Of a stretch of 64,000 bases of DNA, positions 18,362 to 26,322 are shown piece by piece. The DNA lies in contig VGDX01000008.1 in assembly GCA_016869535.1 (NCBI GenBank), positions 60,750 to 124,749 of the forward strand, in the 5' to 3' direction. Position 1 is the stretch's first letter, and each line of letters opens with the position of its first letter. The position numbers and the translations under genes were made by a program. Source of the DNA: Alphaproteobacteria bacterium. Its GTDB lineage: Bacteria; Pseudomonadota; Alphaproteobacteria; Rhizobiales; Methyloligellaceae. The notes beneath the pieces are model-generated. The model saw only the letters and a list, made by a program, of their open reading frames with translations, made no database searches and was not told where the DNA came from.

Positions 18362-19372
18362 ATGCAAGACGCCGGGCTCGTATCCTGGGTCGCCGTATTG
18401 GCGGTAAGCGCCGGCTTCAGCGCGTTTTTGATTCTGCTCCTGAAGCCGCTGTTGTCCCGCTACTTTCTCGCCCATCCCAACGCCCGTTCGGCGCACAGCG
18501 TGCCGACGCCGCAAGGCGCGGGGCTCGCGGTCATGGCCGCGCTGCTCATCGTTTGCGCCGCTTCCTTATCGTTAGGGATCGGCGCATCGCCGCCGAGCCT
18601 TGTGCCGGTACTTGCCGCCGCAGCGTTCCTCACTTTGCTTGGCGCTTACGACGACGCGCATGCGATCTCCGTCCCGTTGCGCCTGGGCGCCCAGGCGCTT
18701 GCCGCGCTCATCGTGGTGACGACCCTGCCGGAGGGCTTCCAGCTTCTGCCCGGACTCTTGCCACTCGCCGTCGAGCGGGCCTTGCTCGTGATCGGCATCA
18801 TGTGGTTCGTGAACGCCATCAATTTCCTCGACGGTCTCGACTGGATGATGGTGGCGCAGGTCGTGCCGATGACGCTCGGCGTCGTCATCCTGCAAATATT
18901 TGACGTGGTGCCGGCAAGCATCGGGCTTCTGGCGCTCGTGCTGCTCGGCGCCACGTTCGGTTTCGCCGCCTTCAACAAGCATCCGGCGCAGATCTTTCTC
19001 GGCGATGCCGGCAGCCTGCCGATCGGACTATGCCTCGCCTACATGCTGCTGTTCGTGGCCGAGGCACATCTCGTCACAGGCCTCCTGCTCGCGCTTTACA
19101 CGCTCGCCGACTCGACCCTGACACTGTTCCGCCGCGCCGCCGCCGGCGAGCCGATCTTCTCCGCGCACAAAACGCATTTCTATCAGCGGGCCGTCGACCA
19201 TGGCTGGCGCATGCCGCAAGTTACCACGTGGATCTTTCTGCTCGGACTTCTGCTGATGGTTCTGGCTGTCACCGCGGCCCTTGCCCGCTCGCTCTATTTC
19301 GACATGGCGCTGCTCGGCGCCGGCGTGGTGGCGACGGGAGTGGTCTTCCGCATGCTGACGCGGGGGCGGTAA
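18362..19372 (+). CDS. Undecaprenyl-phosphate sugar-1-phosphate transferase (WecA/WbpL/WreU family)
   Basis: A 336-residue polytopic membrane enzyme (about 10 to 11 hydrophobic segments) of the MraY/WecA family, which loads the first sugar phosphate onto undecaprenyl phosphate at the cytoplasmic face. Diagnostic stretches are GAYDDAHAI (the Asp-Asp pair), VNAINFLDGLDWM, FLGDAGSLPIG and the C-terminal loop THFYQRAVDHGW. It lies between a dehydratase and a reductase gene, spaced by 4 and 0 bases, so its substrate is likely the sugar made by these two, probably UDP-QuiNAc. Confidence 0.91.
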   Translation: MQDAGLVSWVAVLAVSAGFSAFLILLLKPLLSRYFLAHPNARSAHSVPTPQGAGLAVMAALLIVCAASLSLGIGASPPSLVPVLAAAAFLTLLGAYDDAHAISVPLRLGAQALAALIVVTTLPEGFQLLPGLLPLAVERALLVIGIMWFVNAINFLDGLDWMMVAQVVPMTLGVVILQIFDVVPASIGLLALVLLGATFGFAAFNKHPAQIFLGDAGSLPIGLCLAYMLLFVAEAHLVTGLLLALYTLADSTLTLFRRAAAGEPIFSAHKTHFYQRAVDHGWRMPQVTTWIFLLGLLLMVLAVTAALARSLYFDMALLGAGVVATGVVFRMLTRGR

Positions 19373-20311
19373 GTGGCCGGTCTCGTCCTCGTCACCGGCG
19401 CCTCTGGCTTCATCGGCAAGCGCCTGATCGGCGCGCTTGGCCGTGACGGCTTCAAGGTCAGGGCCGCCGCGCGCAATCCGTCGGCCATCATCGCCGCGAG
19501 CGACGTGGAGCGCGCCGTCCTGCCGGACCTTTCCCGCCCCGCCGACTGGTCGGCGCTGCTCGCCGGCGCGAGCCATGTCGTGCATCTCGCCGGTCTCGCC
19601 CATGCTCCGGGACGCATCGCCGATGAGGTTTATGAACGCATCAACGCGGAGGCCGTCGGCGAATTGGCCGAGGCCGCGCGCGGCAAGGTCGAGCGCTTCG
19701 TGTTCATGTCTTCGGTCAGGGCGCAAGCCGGACACGCGGCGGACCATGTCCTCACCGAGATGGATTCGCCTCAACCCTTCGGCGCCTACGGCCGCACCAA
19801 GCTCGAGGCGGAACGCCTGGTGGCGCAAAGCGGCACGGGCTTCACCGTGCTCAGACCCGCCGTGGTGTATGGCCAGGGCGTGAAAGGCAACATCGCCTCG
19901 CTCGTCACCGTGGCCAAATCGGCCATGCCGCTGCCATTTGACGGCCTCGACAATCGCCGTTCGCTGCTCGGGCTCGACAATCTCCTTTCAGCGATCTCTT
20001 TCGTGCTGAACAGCAAGCAGGCGGCGAACGAGACCTTTCTCGTGGCCGATGCCGAATCGATCACCGTTGCCGATCTCGTCGCCGCCATGCGCGAGGGTCT
20101 TGGACGTCCGCCGCATCTCATGAGCGTGCCGCAAGGGGCGGTCCGGCGCATCCTGAAATCCTTCGGCCGGGAAGACGATTGGGAGCGGATCACTGGCCAG
20201 TTCGTGATCTCTCCCGCCAAGCTGATGGGAATCGGCTGGCGTCCGGCCATCTCAACCCGTGACGGCATTCTCGAGATGATGCGCGCCGAGAACGGCGCTA
20301 TGTCCGCCTGA
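19373..20311 (+). CDS. NAD-dependent epimerase/4-ketoreductase (WbpV/WreQ-like)
   Basis: A 312-residue extended short-chain dehydrogenase. The N-terminal NAD(P) loop is TGASGFIGKRL, and the catalytic YGRTK (Tyr-x-x-x-Lys) is near residue 141. The gene starts with GTG directly after the transferase stop (TAAGTG), so it is cotranslated with it. In this context the likely job is to reduce the 4-keto-6-deoxy sugar produced by the dehydratase to a 6-deoxy sugar such as UDP-QuiNAc; a 4-epimerase cannot be excluded. Its 3' end overlaps the convergent glycosyltransferase by 14 bases. Confidence 0.85.
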   Translation: MAGLVLVTGASGFIGKRLIGALGRDGFKVRAAARNPSAIIAASDVERAVLPDLSRPADWSALLAGASHVVHLAGLAHAPGRIADEVYERINAEAVGELAEAARGKVERFVFMSSVRAQAGHAADHVLTEMDSPQPFGAYGRTKLEAERLVAQSGTGFTVLRPAVVYGQGVKGNIASLVTVAKSAMPLPFDGLDNRRSLLGLDNLLSAISFVLNSKQAANETFLVADAESITVADLVAAMREGLGRPPHLMSVPQGAVRRILKSFGREDDWERITGQFVISPAKLMGIGWRPAISTRDGILEMMRAENGAMSA

Positions 20312-21422
20312 GCCCGTCATATAACGCGACGATTTCGCGGCCGATTGCTTCGGCCGAGAATTTCTCCTCGACCAGCGCGCGCGCTGCCTTGCCGAATCTG
20401 TCCCGCATGGCTTGATCCCCGGCCATGCGCGCCATGGCGTCGGCCAGGGCTTCGACATCGTCGACCGGCACGGTGAGCGCGGTCTTGTCTTGAATCGCGA
20501 TCTCGCGGCAGCCAGGCGCATTGGTCGCCACCATCGGCCGGCCGCAAGCAGCCGCTTCGAGAAGGCTCTTCGGCAGGCCCTCGCGGCGCGAGGCGAGCAC
20601 GGCGAAATGCGCCATGGCCCACACTTTGCGGATATCGGTCACGTGACCGAGCCAGTGAATGCCGTAGAGGCTCGCGAACTCACGCAATTGCTCGGGCGCG
20701 AGCGAGCCCGGATTTTCCCGGTCGGTATCGCCGGCGAGCAGCAATTGCAACTGAACCCCGCGTTGGTTGAGAAGTGAATAAGCCTGGATGAGCGTGACCA
20801 CGCCTTTGTCGGCGAGCATGCGTCCGACATAGGCGGCGGTGACCGGCGCCGGCGGTTCGGGCAGCTTGGTGAGATGCTCGGTGTCGACGCCGGATCCCGG
20901 GATCAGCGCGATATTGTCGGGCGCCGCACCGAGACCGAGCACGAAGTCCCAGTCGTCGGGATTCTGCACCACGATCTTGCTGCGTTTTCGCCGCAGAAGG
21001 GCGGACAGCGCGAAGCGCACGGCCTGCCGCGTCGCGGCGCTCACTTTCGCCTCGCCGATGAACAACGTGCCGAGACCGGTCAGGCTGTTGACCACGGCGG
21101 TGCGGCCGAAGCCGAGGCTCGCCGTGGTGCCGAGCAGCACGGGCTTCAGCGACACATTATGGAGAATGTCCGGGTCGATCTGCTCTATCAGCCGCCGCAG
21201 CTCGAGCACGGCCGAGACGCTGCCGCGCGGCGACAGACTTCCCCGGCTCCAGTCAAGCGCATGGGGCACGAAACCCTCACGCTTGATGGCCGGTTCCCCA
21301 TCCTTGATTCGGGTGGCGACATGGACTTCGTAGCCCGCTGCCTTGGCGGCACGCGCCATGGGCAGCCGATGCGATAGAAAGTACCAGTCCTCGGTGACCA
21401 CGTAGAGGATGCGGGGGCCCAT
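20298..21422 (-). CDS. Glycosyltransferase, GT4 family
   Basis: A 374-residue GT-B fold glycosyltransferase. The N-terminal half has ILYVVTEDWYFLSHRLPMAR and a middle part like Glycos_transf_4; the C-terminal half has AAYVGRMLADKGVVTLIQAY and the nucleotide-sugar motif SRREGLPKSLLEAAACGRPMVATNAPG with the E-x7-E arrangement. Retaining enzymes of this type add sugars to lipid-linked glycans. It is convergent with the dehydratase/transferase/reductase operon and plausibly adds a residue to the same polysaccharide. Confidence 0.88.
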   Translation of the reverse strand: MGPRILYVVTEDWYFLSHRLPMARAAKAAGYEVHVATRIKDGEPAIKREGFVPHALDWSRGSLSPRGSVSAVLELRRLIEQIDPDILHNVSLKPVLLGTTASLGFGRTAVVNSLTGLGTLFIGEAKVSAATRQAVRFALSALLRRKRSKIVVQNPDDWDFVLGLGAAPDNIALIPGSGVDTEHLTKLPEPPAPVTAAYVGRMLADKGVVTLIQAYSLLNQRGVQLQLLLAGDTDRENPGSLAPEQLREFASLYGIHWLGHVTDIRKVWAMAHFAVLASRREGLPKSLLEAAACGRPMVATNAPGCREIAIQDKTALTVPVDDVEALADAMARMAGDQAMRDRFGKAARALVEEKFSAEAIGREIVALYDGLRRT

Positions 21423-21547
21423 AATTCCTGGCTTCTACCAGCCCCCACGGAATTGAGGAATAAGCGGCATGTCCAAGGGGTAGCCTCAAGCGTCCGAACA
21501 CGCTATGTTAGGCCCAAGCTGAGGAGAGCAGCTAAGAGGGAATTGAA

Positions 21548-21853
21548 ATGAAATTTCTCGTCCTCCCCTTGAGCCTTGCGGCAGGCCTTGTCCTATTGCC
21601 TAGCATGTCGCAGGCCTTCGAGGTTTATGGCGAAGACGCCACTCTTTCGGACGGCGCCGCGCCGTTCACCAGCCTGAACCAGGGCTATGTCATGCCCGAG
21701 TTCAAAGGCTCCTCGCTCGCCATGCCCTATATTAGCAAGGACAGTGGCTATAGCGGGCATGTGTCGGATTACGGCAATTCCATTCCCATTCCGGGGCCGG
21801 GCATCAGCCTGCCGTCGCCGGCCTGGGCCTCCGGACCGGCCTTCCGGCGCTAG
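21548..21853 (+). CDS. Small secreted protein of unknown function
   Basis: A 101-residue protein with a clear signal peptide (residues 1-23, MKFLVLPLSLAAGL then SMSQA). The mature part is acidic to neutral, rich in Gly, Ser and Pro, without cysteine, and ends in a proline-rich stretch (IPIPGPGISLPSPAWASG). I recognise no family. A purine-rich sequence (AGAGGGAATTGAA) precedes the ATG. It stands alone between the minus-strand glycosyltransferase and the nucleoside transporter gene. Confidence 0.65.
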   Translation: MKFLVLPLSLAAGLVLLPSMSQAFEVYGEDATLSDGAAPFTSLNQGYVMPEFKGSSLAMPYISKDSGYSGHVSDYGNSIPIPGPGISLPSPAWASGPAFRR

Positions 21854-21867
21854 GCGCACGCTTCGCA

Positions 21868-23124
21868 TCAAGTCCAGGTCAGCACGCCGACCACGGCGCC
21901 GGTCAGGCATGTGGCAAGCGTGCCCGAGACGATCGACCTTGGCCCGAGCGCCACGATCTCCTTCTGCCGTTCGGGCACCATGGTGGTGAGACCCGCCATC
22001 AGGATGCCGAGACTGCCGAAATTGGCGAAACCGCACAGCGCATAGAGCATGATCAGCCGCGAGCGCTCCGACAGCGCGTCTTGCGGCAATTCGGCGAGCC
22101 GCACATACGCGATCAGCTCGTTGAGGATGGTCTTGATCCCCATCAGCTCGCCGCCGGTGACCGCCTCCTGCCAGGGCAGGCCCATGAGCCAGCAGACCGG
22201 CGCCATGGCGTAACCGAGCATGCGTTGTAGCGTGATCGGCTCACCGCCGAGCTGTGGCAGCACGCCGAGCGCGGCGTTGACTAGATGCACGAGCGCCACC
22301 AGCACGATCAGCATGGCGACGATGTTGAGCAGGAGCTGGAGCCCGACCGTGGTGCCCTTGACCACGGCGTCCATGGTGCTGACCGCCACCGGCTCTGGTT
22401 CGATCAGGGAGGCATCGGTGTGCCGCTCCTCGCTCTCCGGCACCATGATCTGCGAAATCAGGATGGCCGCCGGCGCGCTCAGCACCGAGGCGATGATCAA
22501 CTGGCCCGCGGCATCGGGAATGACCGGCGCAAGCAGCGTGGCGTAGAGCACGAGCACGGAGCCCGCGATGCTCGCCATGCCGCCGGTCATCACCACGAAC
22601 AGTTCCGACCGTGACAGGCGCGCGAGATAGGGACGAATGAAGAGCGGCGCCTCGACCATGCCGACGAAGATATTGGCGGCGGTGGCGAGACCGACCGCGC
22701 CGCCGACCCGCATGGTGCGTTCCAGCAGCCAGGAAAAGCCCCTGACGATGGGCGGAATGATCTTCCAGTAGAACAGGAGCGTGGTGAGTACGCTCATCAC
22801 CAGCACGATCGGCAGGACCTGGAAGGCGAAGATGAATTCCGTGCCCGGCCTCTTCGGCTCGAATGGCAGCTCAGCGCCGCCGAGATAGCCGAACACGAAA
22901 CTCGTTCCGGCGCGGGTGGCGTCGGCGATCGCCTGGACCGGCACATTGGCCAGGGTGAACAGATCGCGGATCGGCTGTAGCTTGAGGCAGAGTATGGCGA
23001 GCACGAAAGTGACGGCGAGGCCGATCAGGACGTTCCTCGCCGATACGGCGAAACGTTGCTCGCTGATCGCCCAGGCGAAGGCGAGCAGCACCACGACGCC
23101 GAACGCCGATTGCAAAGCCAGCAT
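21868..23124 (-). CDS. Concentrative nucleoside transporter (CNT/NupC family)
   Basis: A 418-residue inner-membrane symporter that imports nucleosides with H+ or Na+. About ten hydrophobic segments are visible. Family stretches are FVGMVEAPLFIRPYL, a gate region with GGMASIAGSVLVLYATLL, GIKTILNELIAYVRL and CGFANFGSLGILMAGL. It is transcribed alone; no nucleoside catabolic genes are adjacent, so exact substrates are open. Confidence 0.93.
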   Translation of the reverse strand: MLALQSAFGVVVLLAFAWAISEQRFAVSARNVLIGLAVTFVLAILCLKLQPIRDLFTLANVPVQAIADATRAGTSFVFGYLGGAELPFEPKRPGTEFIFAFQVLPIVLVMSVLTTLLFYWKIIPPIVRGFSWLLERTMRVGGAVGLATAANIFVGMVEAPLFIRPYLARLSRSELFVVMTGGMASIAGSVLVLYATLLAPVIPDAAGQLIIASVLSAPAAILISQIMVPESEERHTDASLIEPEPVAVSTMDAVVKGTTVGLQLLLNIVAMLIVLVALVHLVNAALGVLPQLGGEPITLQRMLGYAMAPVCWLMGLPWQEAVTGGELMGIKTILNELIAYVRLAELPQDALSERSRLIMLYALCGFANFGSLGILMAGLTTMVPERQKEIVALGPRSIVSGTLATCLTGAVVGVLTWT

Positions 23125-23210
23125 GTGCCCCCTCCCCGCCGACGCCGTGCTGGCCTCGGGTCGCGGCGGAGTTTAGCGCGGATTATTTCCGGTTTGAAAC
23201 CGGCGCGGCG

Positions 23211-23441
23211 CTAATAGTTGTATTTTTTAGAGGCTCGGCGTTTCAGCCAACGCGGTGTCGGCGTGAGGTCCGCGATGCAGTTGGCGATGAAGGCTTCCCG
23301 CTCACCGCGCCCGTTGAAAGACCGTTTCGAGGCCTGATCGAAACAATAGTCCTCGACCTCTCGCGGCGCCGCGAGCGCCGAAGGCAGGCTCCAAAGCAAG
23401 CCGCCGATCAGCGCCATTGAGATTATGAGGGCAAATTTCAT
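23211..23441 (-). CDS. Small secreted PsiF-repeat-like protein
   Basis: A 76-residue exported protein: signal peptide 1-24, then a single cysteine pair in the pattern C-x4-...-GRGEREAFIANC, which resembles the repeat of the phosphate-starvation protein PsiF (one unit instead of two). The tail is basic (RRASKKYNY). I chose the ATG at 23441 because it gives a clean signal peptide; the open frame runs on to 23549. Function unknown; the PsiF similarity is a pattern judgement. Confidence 0.6.
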   Translation of the reverse strand: MKFALIISMALIGGLLWSLPSALAAPREVEDYCFDQASKRSFNGRGEREAFIANCIADLTPTPRWLKRRASKKYNY

Positions 23442-23567
23442 GGCAGTGCCTCCGTCACAACGGGCAAGGTAACTCACCCCAATCGGCCTCCTGGAGGCAT
23501 AGTTTGGCAAACATCGGCACCGGTCAAGCCTTGGCGACAAGCCACTCAATCGCCATGCAAGGCGCGA

Positions 23568-23909
23568 TCAAGCGGGAGCTTTGCAATCCAAGGCAGCTTG
23601 CATGGCTTCGATGATACTGAGCACCGCCGGTCCTGCCCTCTTTTCCGGATGGTCCTCGAGATATTTGACCACCGCGTCCTTGGCCTGCGCCCGCGTCACG
23701 CCTTTCACCTTACAGTCGTAGCCGAGGGCTCGCATCATATCCAACGCGCCGCTGACGGTTCCCAGGCAAGCGCCTTGAGCGAAAGGATCGTCTTTTCTCT
23801 CTCGGCAGGCGTAATAGAGCATGTCGCCATCATCGAAAAAACCCTGGGCGTGAGCATCCGCCCCCGCGACGGCCAACATCAAGAACCCAATGAAAATCTC
23901 GCGCTTCAT
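23568..23909 (-). CDS. Rap1a/Tai-like secreted protein
   Basis: A 113-residue protein with a signal peptide (1-21) and the pattern of the Rap1a/Tai family, named for immunity proteins against type VI amidase effectors: L.YAC......FAQGACLG..SG..D, then a conserved Cys in YDCKVKGVTRAQ, V..YLEDHPE, and a final Cys (DCKAPA). No amidase effector or type VI gene is nearby. Orphan members are common in alphaproteobacteria, so an immunity role here is not shown. Confidence 0.68.
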   Translation of the reverse strand: MKREIFIGFLMLAVAGADAHAQGFFDDGDMLYYACRERKDDPFAQGACLGTVSGALDMMRALGYDCKVKGVTRAQAKDAVVKYLEDHPEKRAGPAVLSIIEAMQAALDCKAPA

Positions 23910-24039
23910 GGCGCCATCTCCCGTTTGCTGTGGTGATCAGCCAGTTGAATTTACACCGGCAGGTAGCAAGCCAATATCTCGCTATTTGCATTAGGCTGCG
24001 CCGGGAGCAAAGGCGGTGAACGCCTCCCGCCAATGTCGC

Positions 24040-24057
24040 GTCAATCGCTCTAACCAG
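24040..24057 (-). repeat. 18-base copy of the tRNA-His D-arm/anticodon-stem segment
   Basis: These 18 bases match 25383-25400 inside tRNA-His at 17 of 18 positions and have the same orientation. The segment lies just past the 3' end of the RTX gene (24070), so that gene sits between the intact tRNA and this partial copy. The nearby CTACAGC (24070 region) also recalls the start of the tRNA, with an 11-base difference between. Confidence 0.6.
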
Positions 24058-24069
24058 GACAGGGTTGGC

Positions 24070-25173
24070 CTACAGCATGAAGTCGCCCTCTCGGAGCGAG
24101 CCGACCATTACCCTGATCTCGAAGTCTGCCTTTCTATCCCCGTCGGTGTCGCCCTGCACCGTGCAGAACGTGCCGTGGTCGATAAAGCGCAACTCGCCGC
24201 CGCCGCCGTTGAAGGCATCCTTGCCGATGAACTCGAATATATCGTTGCCGGAGTTTGCGCTGGTGTCGGCATCGATGCCTGAAACGTCGATCTTGTCGCC
24301 TTGGCTTCGGCTGAAGTCGAGAATCTGGTCACGGTTGGCGCTTCCCTTGCCGCTTTCCGAGATGGCGTTGAAGTCGAACGTGTCGGCATCGAGACCCCCG
24401 GTGAGCAAATCCCGGCCCGCACCGCCGCGCAGCGTGTCGATGCCCGCGTCCCCAAGCAGCATGTCGTTGCCGCCATTGCCGATCAGCGTGTCGTTGTTGC
24501 CGCCGCCCTCGAAGTGGTCGTTGTCGATTCCGCCGGTAATCGTATCCCTACCGCCGCCGCCGAACACCGCGCCAGTAAGCCGACCTGAGGCCCCGTCATA
24601 GACATCGTTGCCGCCATTGAGCTGGATGTCACCGACCATGCGGCCGGTGTTGGTGATCAGGTCTAGTCCCGTGGAACCCTCATAGGCCATGCTGCCACCG
24701 GAGATAAGGCCACTATTGGTGGTGACGAGCGTCTCGATGCCGCTGTGAAGGATTCCTATGAGCCCTTCTATTGTATCGGAATTGGTGATTTCCGACTGGG
24801 TGGTAGTACTATCTCCATCTATTTCGATCCCCGAACCGAATGGTGACGAGATCAAGCCCTGATTGATGACTTTTGAATCAGATGAGGGAAAATACACCCC
24901 GGCAAAGGGGCTAAAATTCTGAACATGTCCACTCGGTTTTATCGTGACCAGCTGGCCGACAGTCGCACCGGCAAGACCGAGACGGACCGTGTCGGTGGCG
25001 AGGCTGGCCGCTGTGCCATATATCAACACCTCGTGGTTGTCGTCGATGCCACGGATCGCATTATTTGCCTCAGACACGATCAGGATGCCGCTGGCGACGA
25101 ATGCATCGTCTTCCGGGTCGAGAAGGACGGTTACGCCGGGTGTCGTCTGAGACTGCGGAATATGCCATGCCAT
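24070..25173 (-). CDS. RTX (haemolysin-type calcium-binding) protein
   Basis: A 367-residue protein likely exported by a type I system. The N-terminal half has beta-helix-like repeats (INQGLISSPFG, TNSGLISGGSM, TNTGRMVGDIQLNGGNDVYDG). Residues about 200-270 carry nonapeptide Ca2+-binding repeats (GGGGRDTITGG, GNGGNDMLLG, GGAGRDLLTGG). The C-terminus resembles the serralysin M10 C-terminal domain (FDFNAISESG, DQILDFSRSQGDKIDVSGIDA). There is no enzyme domain and no signal peptide. AGGAGAG lies 6 bases before the ATG. No type I exporter is in the window. Confidence 0.86.
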   Translation of the reverse strand: MAWHIPQSQTTPGVTVLLDPEDDAFVASGILIVSEANNAIRGIDDNHEVLIYGTAASLATDTVRLGLAGATVGQLVTIKPSGHVQNFSPFAGVYFPSSDSKVINQGLISSPFGSGIEIDGDSTTTQSEITNSDTIEGLIGILHSGIETLVTTNSGLISGGSMAYEGSTGLDLITNTGRMVGDIQLNGGNDVYDGASGRLTGAVFGGGGRDTITGGIDNDHFEGGGNNDTLIGNGGNDMLLGDAGIDTLRGGAGRDLLTGGLDADTFDFNAISESGKGSANRDQILDFSRSQGDKIDVSGIDADTSANSGNDIFEFIGKDAFNGGGGELRFIDHGTFCTVQGDTDGDRKADFEIRVMVGSLREGDFML

Positions 25174-25338
25174 GATTGCTCTCCTTCCTTGCGTTGGAGC
25201 GTTGCCTCATGGCCGGGCGTCATCGGTGTGCGCGCCTGCCGTTGACGGCCCGGCACTAAAGCCGCCAACCGGCAAGTGTTTGCAAATGCACGGAACGGTG
25301 GCGCGCTATTATCGTCTTATTTTATCTCGCTGCAATGA

Positions 25339-25416
25339 TGGTACCGCTGGGTGGACTCGAACCACCGACCTCTTGATCCACAGTCAAGCGCTCTAACCAG
25401 ACTGAGCTACAGCGGC
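25339..25416 (-). tRNA. tRNA-His (anticodon GUG)
   Basis: Read on the minus strand the cloverleaf is complete: acceptor GCCGCTG pairs with CAGCGGT, the D-arm includes GCTCAGTCTGGTTAGAGC, the anticodon stem CTTGA/TCAAG holds loop CTGTGGA (anticodon GTG), and the T-arm contains GGTTCGAGTCC. CCA is encoded (25339-25341). Base 73 is A, the first pair is G1:U72, and no extra G-1 pairing partner exists, which is the known alphaproteobacterial form of tRNA-His. Confidence 0.95.
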
Positions 25417-25520
25417 ATCAGGCGGTCCCTTCCGGGCTTGCCCCTTTTCAGGACGAGCCGAGGGCGGCCTCTTGGCCGGAACCTAAGCGCAGGGGCCTGG
25501 CCTTGCAAGCTTCGGGCAAA

Positions 25521-25549
25521 GCAAAGGCCCGGGCCGAAGCCCGGGCCTT
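25521..25549 (-). terminator. Terminator of the phasin gene
   Basis: An 11-bp perfect stem (AAGGCCCGGGC at 25524-25534 and GCCCGGGCCTT at 25539-25549) with a 4-base loop, followed on the minus strand by TTTGCTTTG. It is about 55 bases past the phasin stop. Confidence 0.8.
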
Positions 25550-25604
25550 CCCTCGGTCCCTCGCGCGCTGGCGGACGCCGTTTAAAAGCGTCCGCGCGAA
25601 ACCG

Positions 25605-26096
25605 TTAGACCTTGCGCATCGTCTCGAAGCTGCGCGTGACCTGATGCTTGATCGGCTCGGTGGTGTCGGCGGCGATCTTGGTGGTCAGCGCCCTGATCTC
25701 TCCGGCCTGATTGGCGAACACGTCGAACTGATGGCGGAGGAAGGACGACTGGAGCTCGACGATCTCGGCGAGGTTCTTGGCGCCGGCCAGGCTCTTGGCG
25801 AGATCGAAGCAGGAATTGAGATTGCGCTGGGCGATGTCGATGAGTTTGCGGTTGAAGGCGGTGGCGCCCTGTCCCGCGGCGTCGAAAGAGCGCTCGAGCG
25901 CGTCGATCGCCTCTTCCAGCTGATCCTTGCCGCGCTCGTACGCCTCGCGGGTCTGGTTCACCGTCTTCTCGGCGAGCGCGCGAACGCTCTCCGGCACGGT
26001 GGTGTCGAGCGTCATGGACTCGAATTCCTTGGCGGCTTTCTGAAAACTGTTGCGCGCCTTTGTGGTGGCTTCCTGGGGGGAAAAAGTTTGGCTCAT
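25605..26096 (-). CDS. Phasin family protein
   Basis: A 163-residue, mostly alpha-helical amphipathic protein. Phasins coat polyhydroxyalkanoate granules and control their size. The pattern fits phasin_2: KARNSFQKAAKEFESM near the start, TVNQTREAYERGKDQLEEAI in the middle, and a long helix NSCFDLAKSLAGAKNLAEIVELQSSF split here over residues 90-120. The start ATG at 26096 gives MSQTFSPQEA; the frame is open further upstream but contains no family sequence. No PHA synthase is nearby. Confidence 0.88.
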   Translation of the reverse strand: MSQTFSPQEATTKARNSFQKAAKEFESMTLDTTVPESVRALAEKTVNQTREAYERGKDQLEEAIDALERSFDAAGQGATAFNRKLIDIAQRNLNSCFDLAKSLAGAKNLAEIVELQSSFLRHQFDVFANQAGEIRALTTKIAADTTEPIKHQVTRSFETMRKV

Positions 26097-26322
26097 GATG
26101 GACCTCGTATGGTGGGTTGGCGTGGCGGGGGACTCGCCGCGCGTTGCGGTGCGGAAAAGCAAGGGCAATGATAGGCGCGCGAGCTTTCCGGCCGATGACG
26201 GTTTCCGTGCAAAAAGGTATGTGTTTCCTGACAAAAGAGCGCAATCCCGGCATTATTCCGCCATTCCCAGACCGCATATTCTGCGGGTCAATCGCCGCGA
26301 ATCCCCCTAATGCGGGGCGTCC

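Noticed and set aside
23189..23203. Palindrome CCGGTTTGAAACCGG as a terminator
   Set aside because: The stem would be 6 bp with a 3-base loop and no U-tract follows on either strand; too weak to list.
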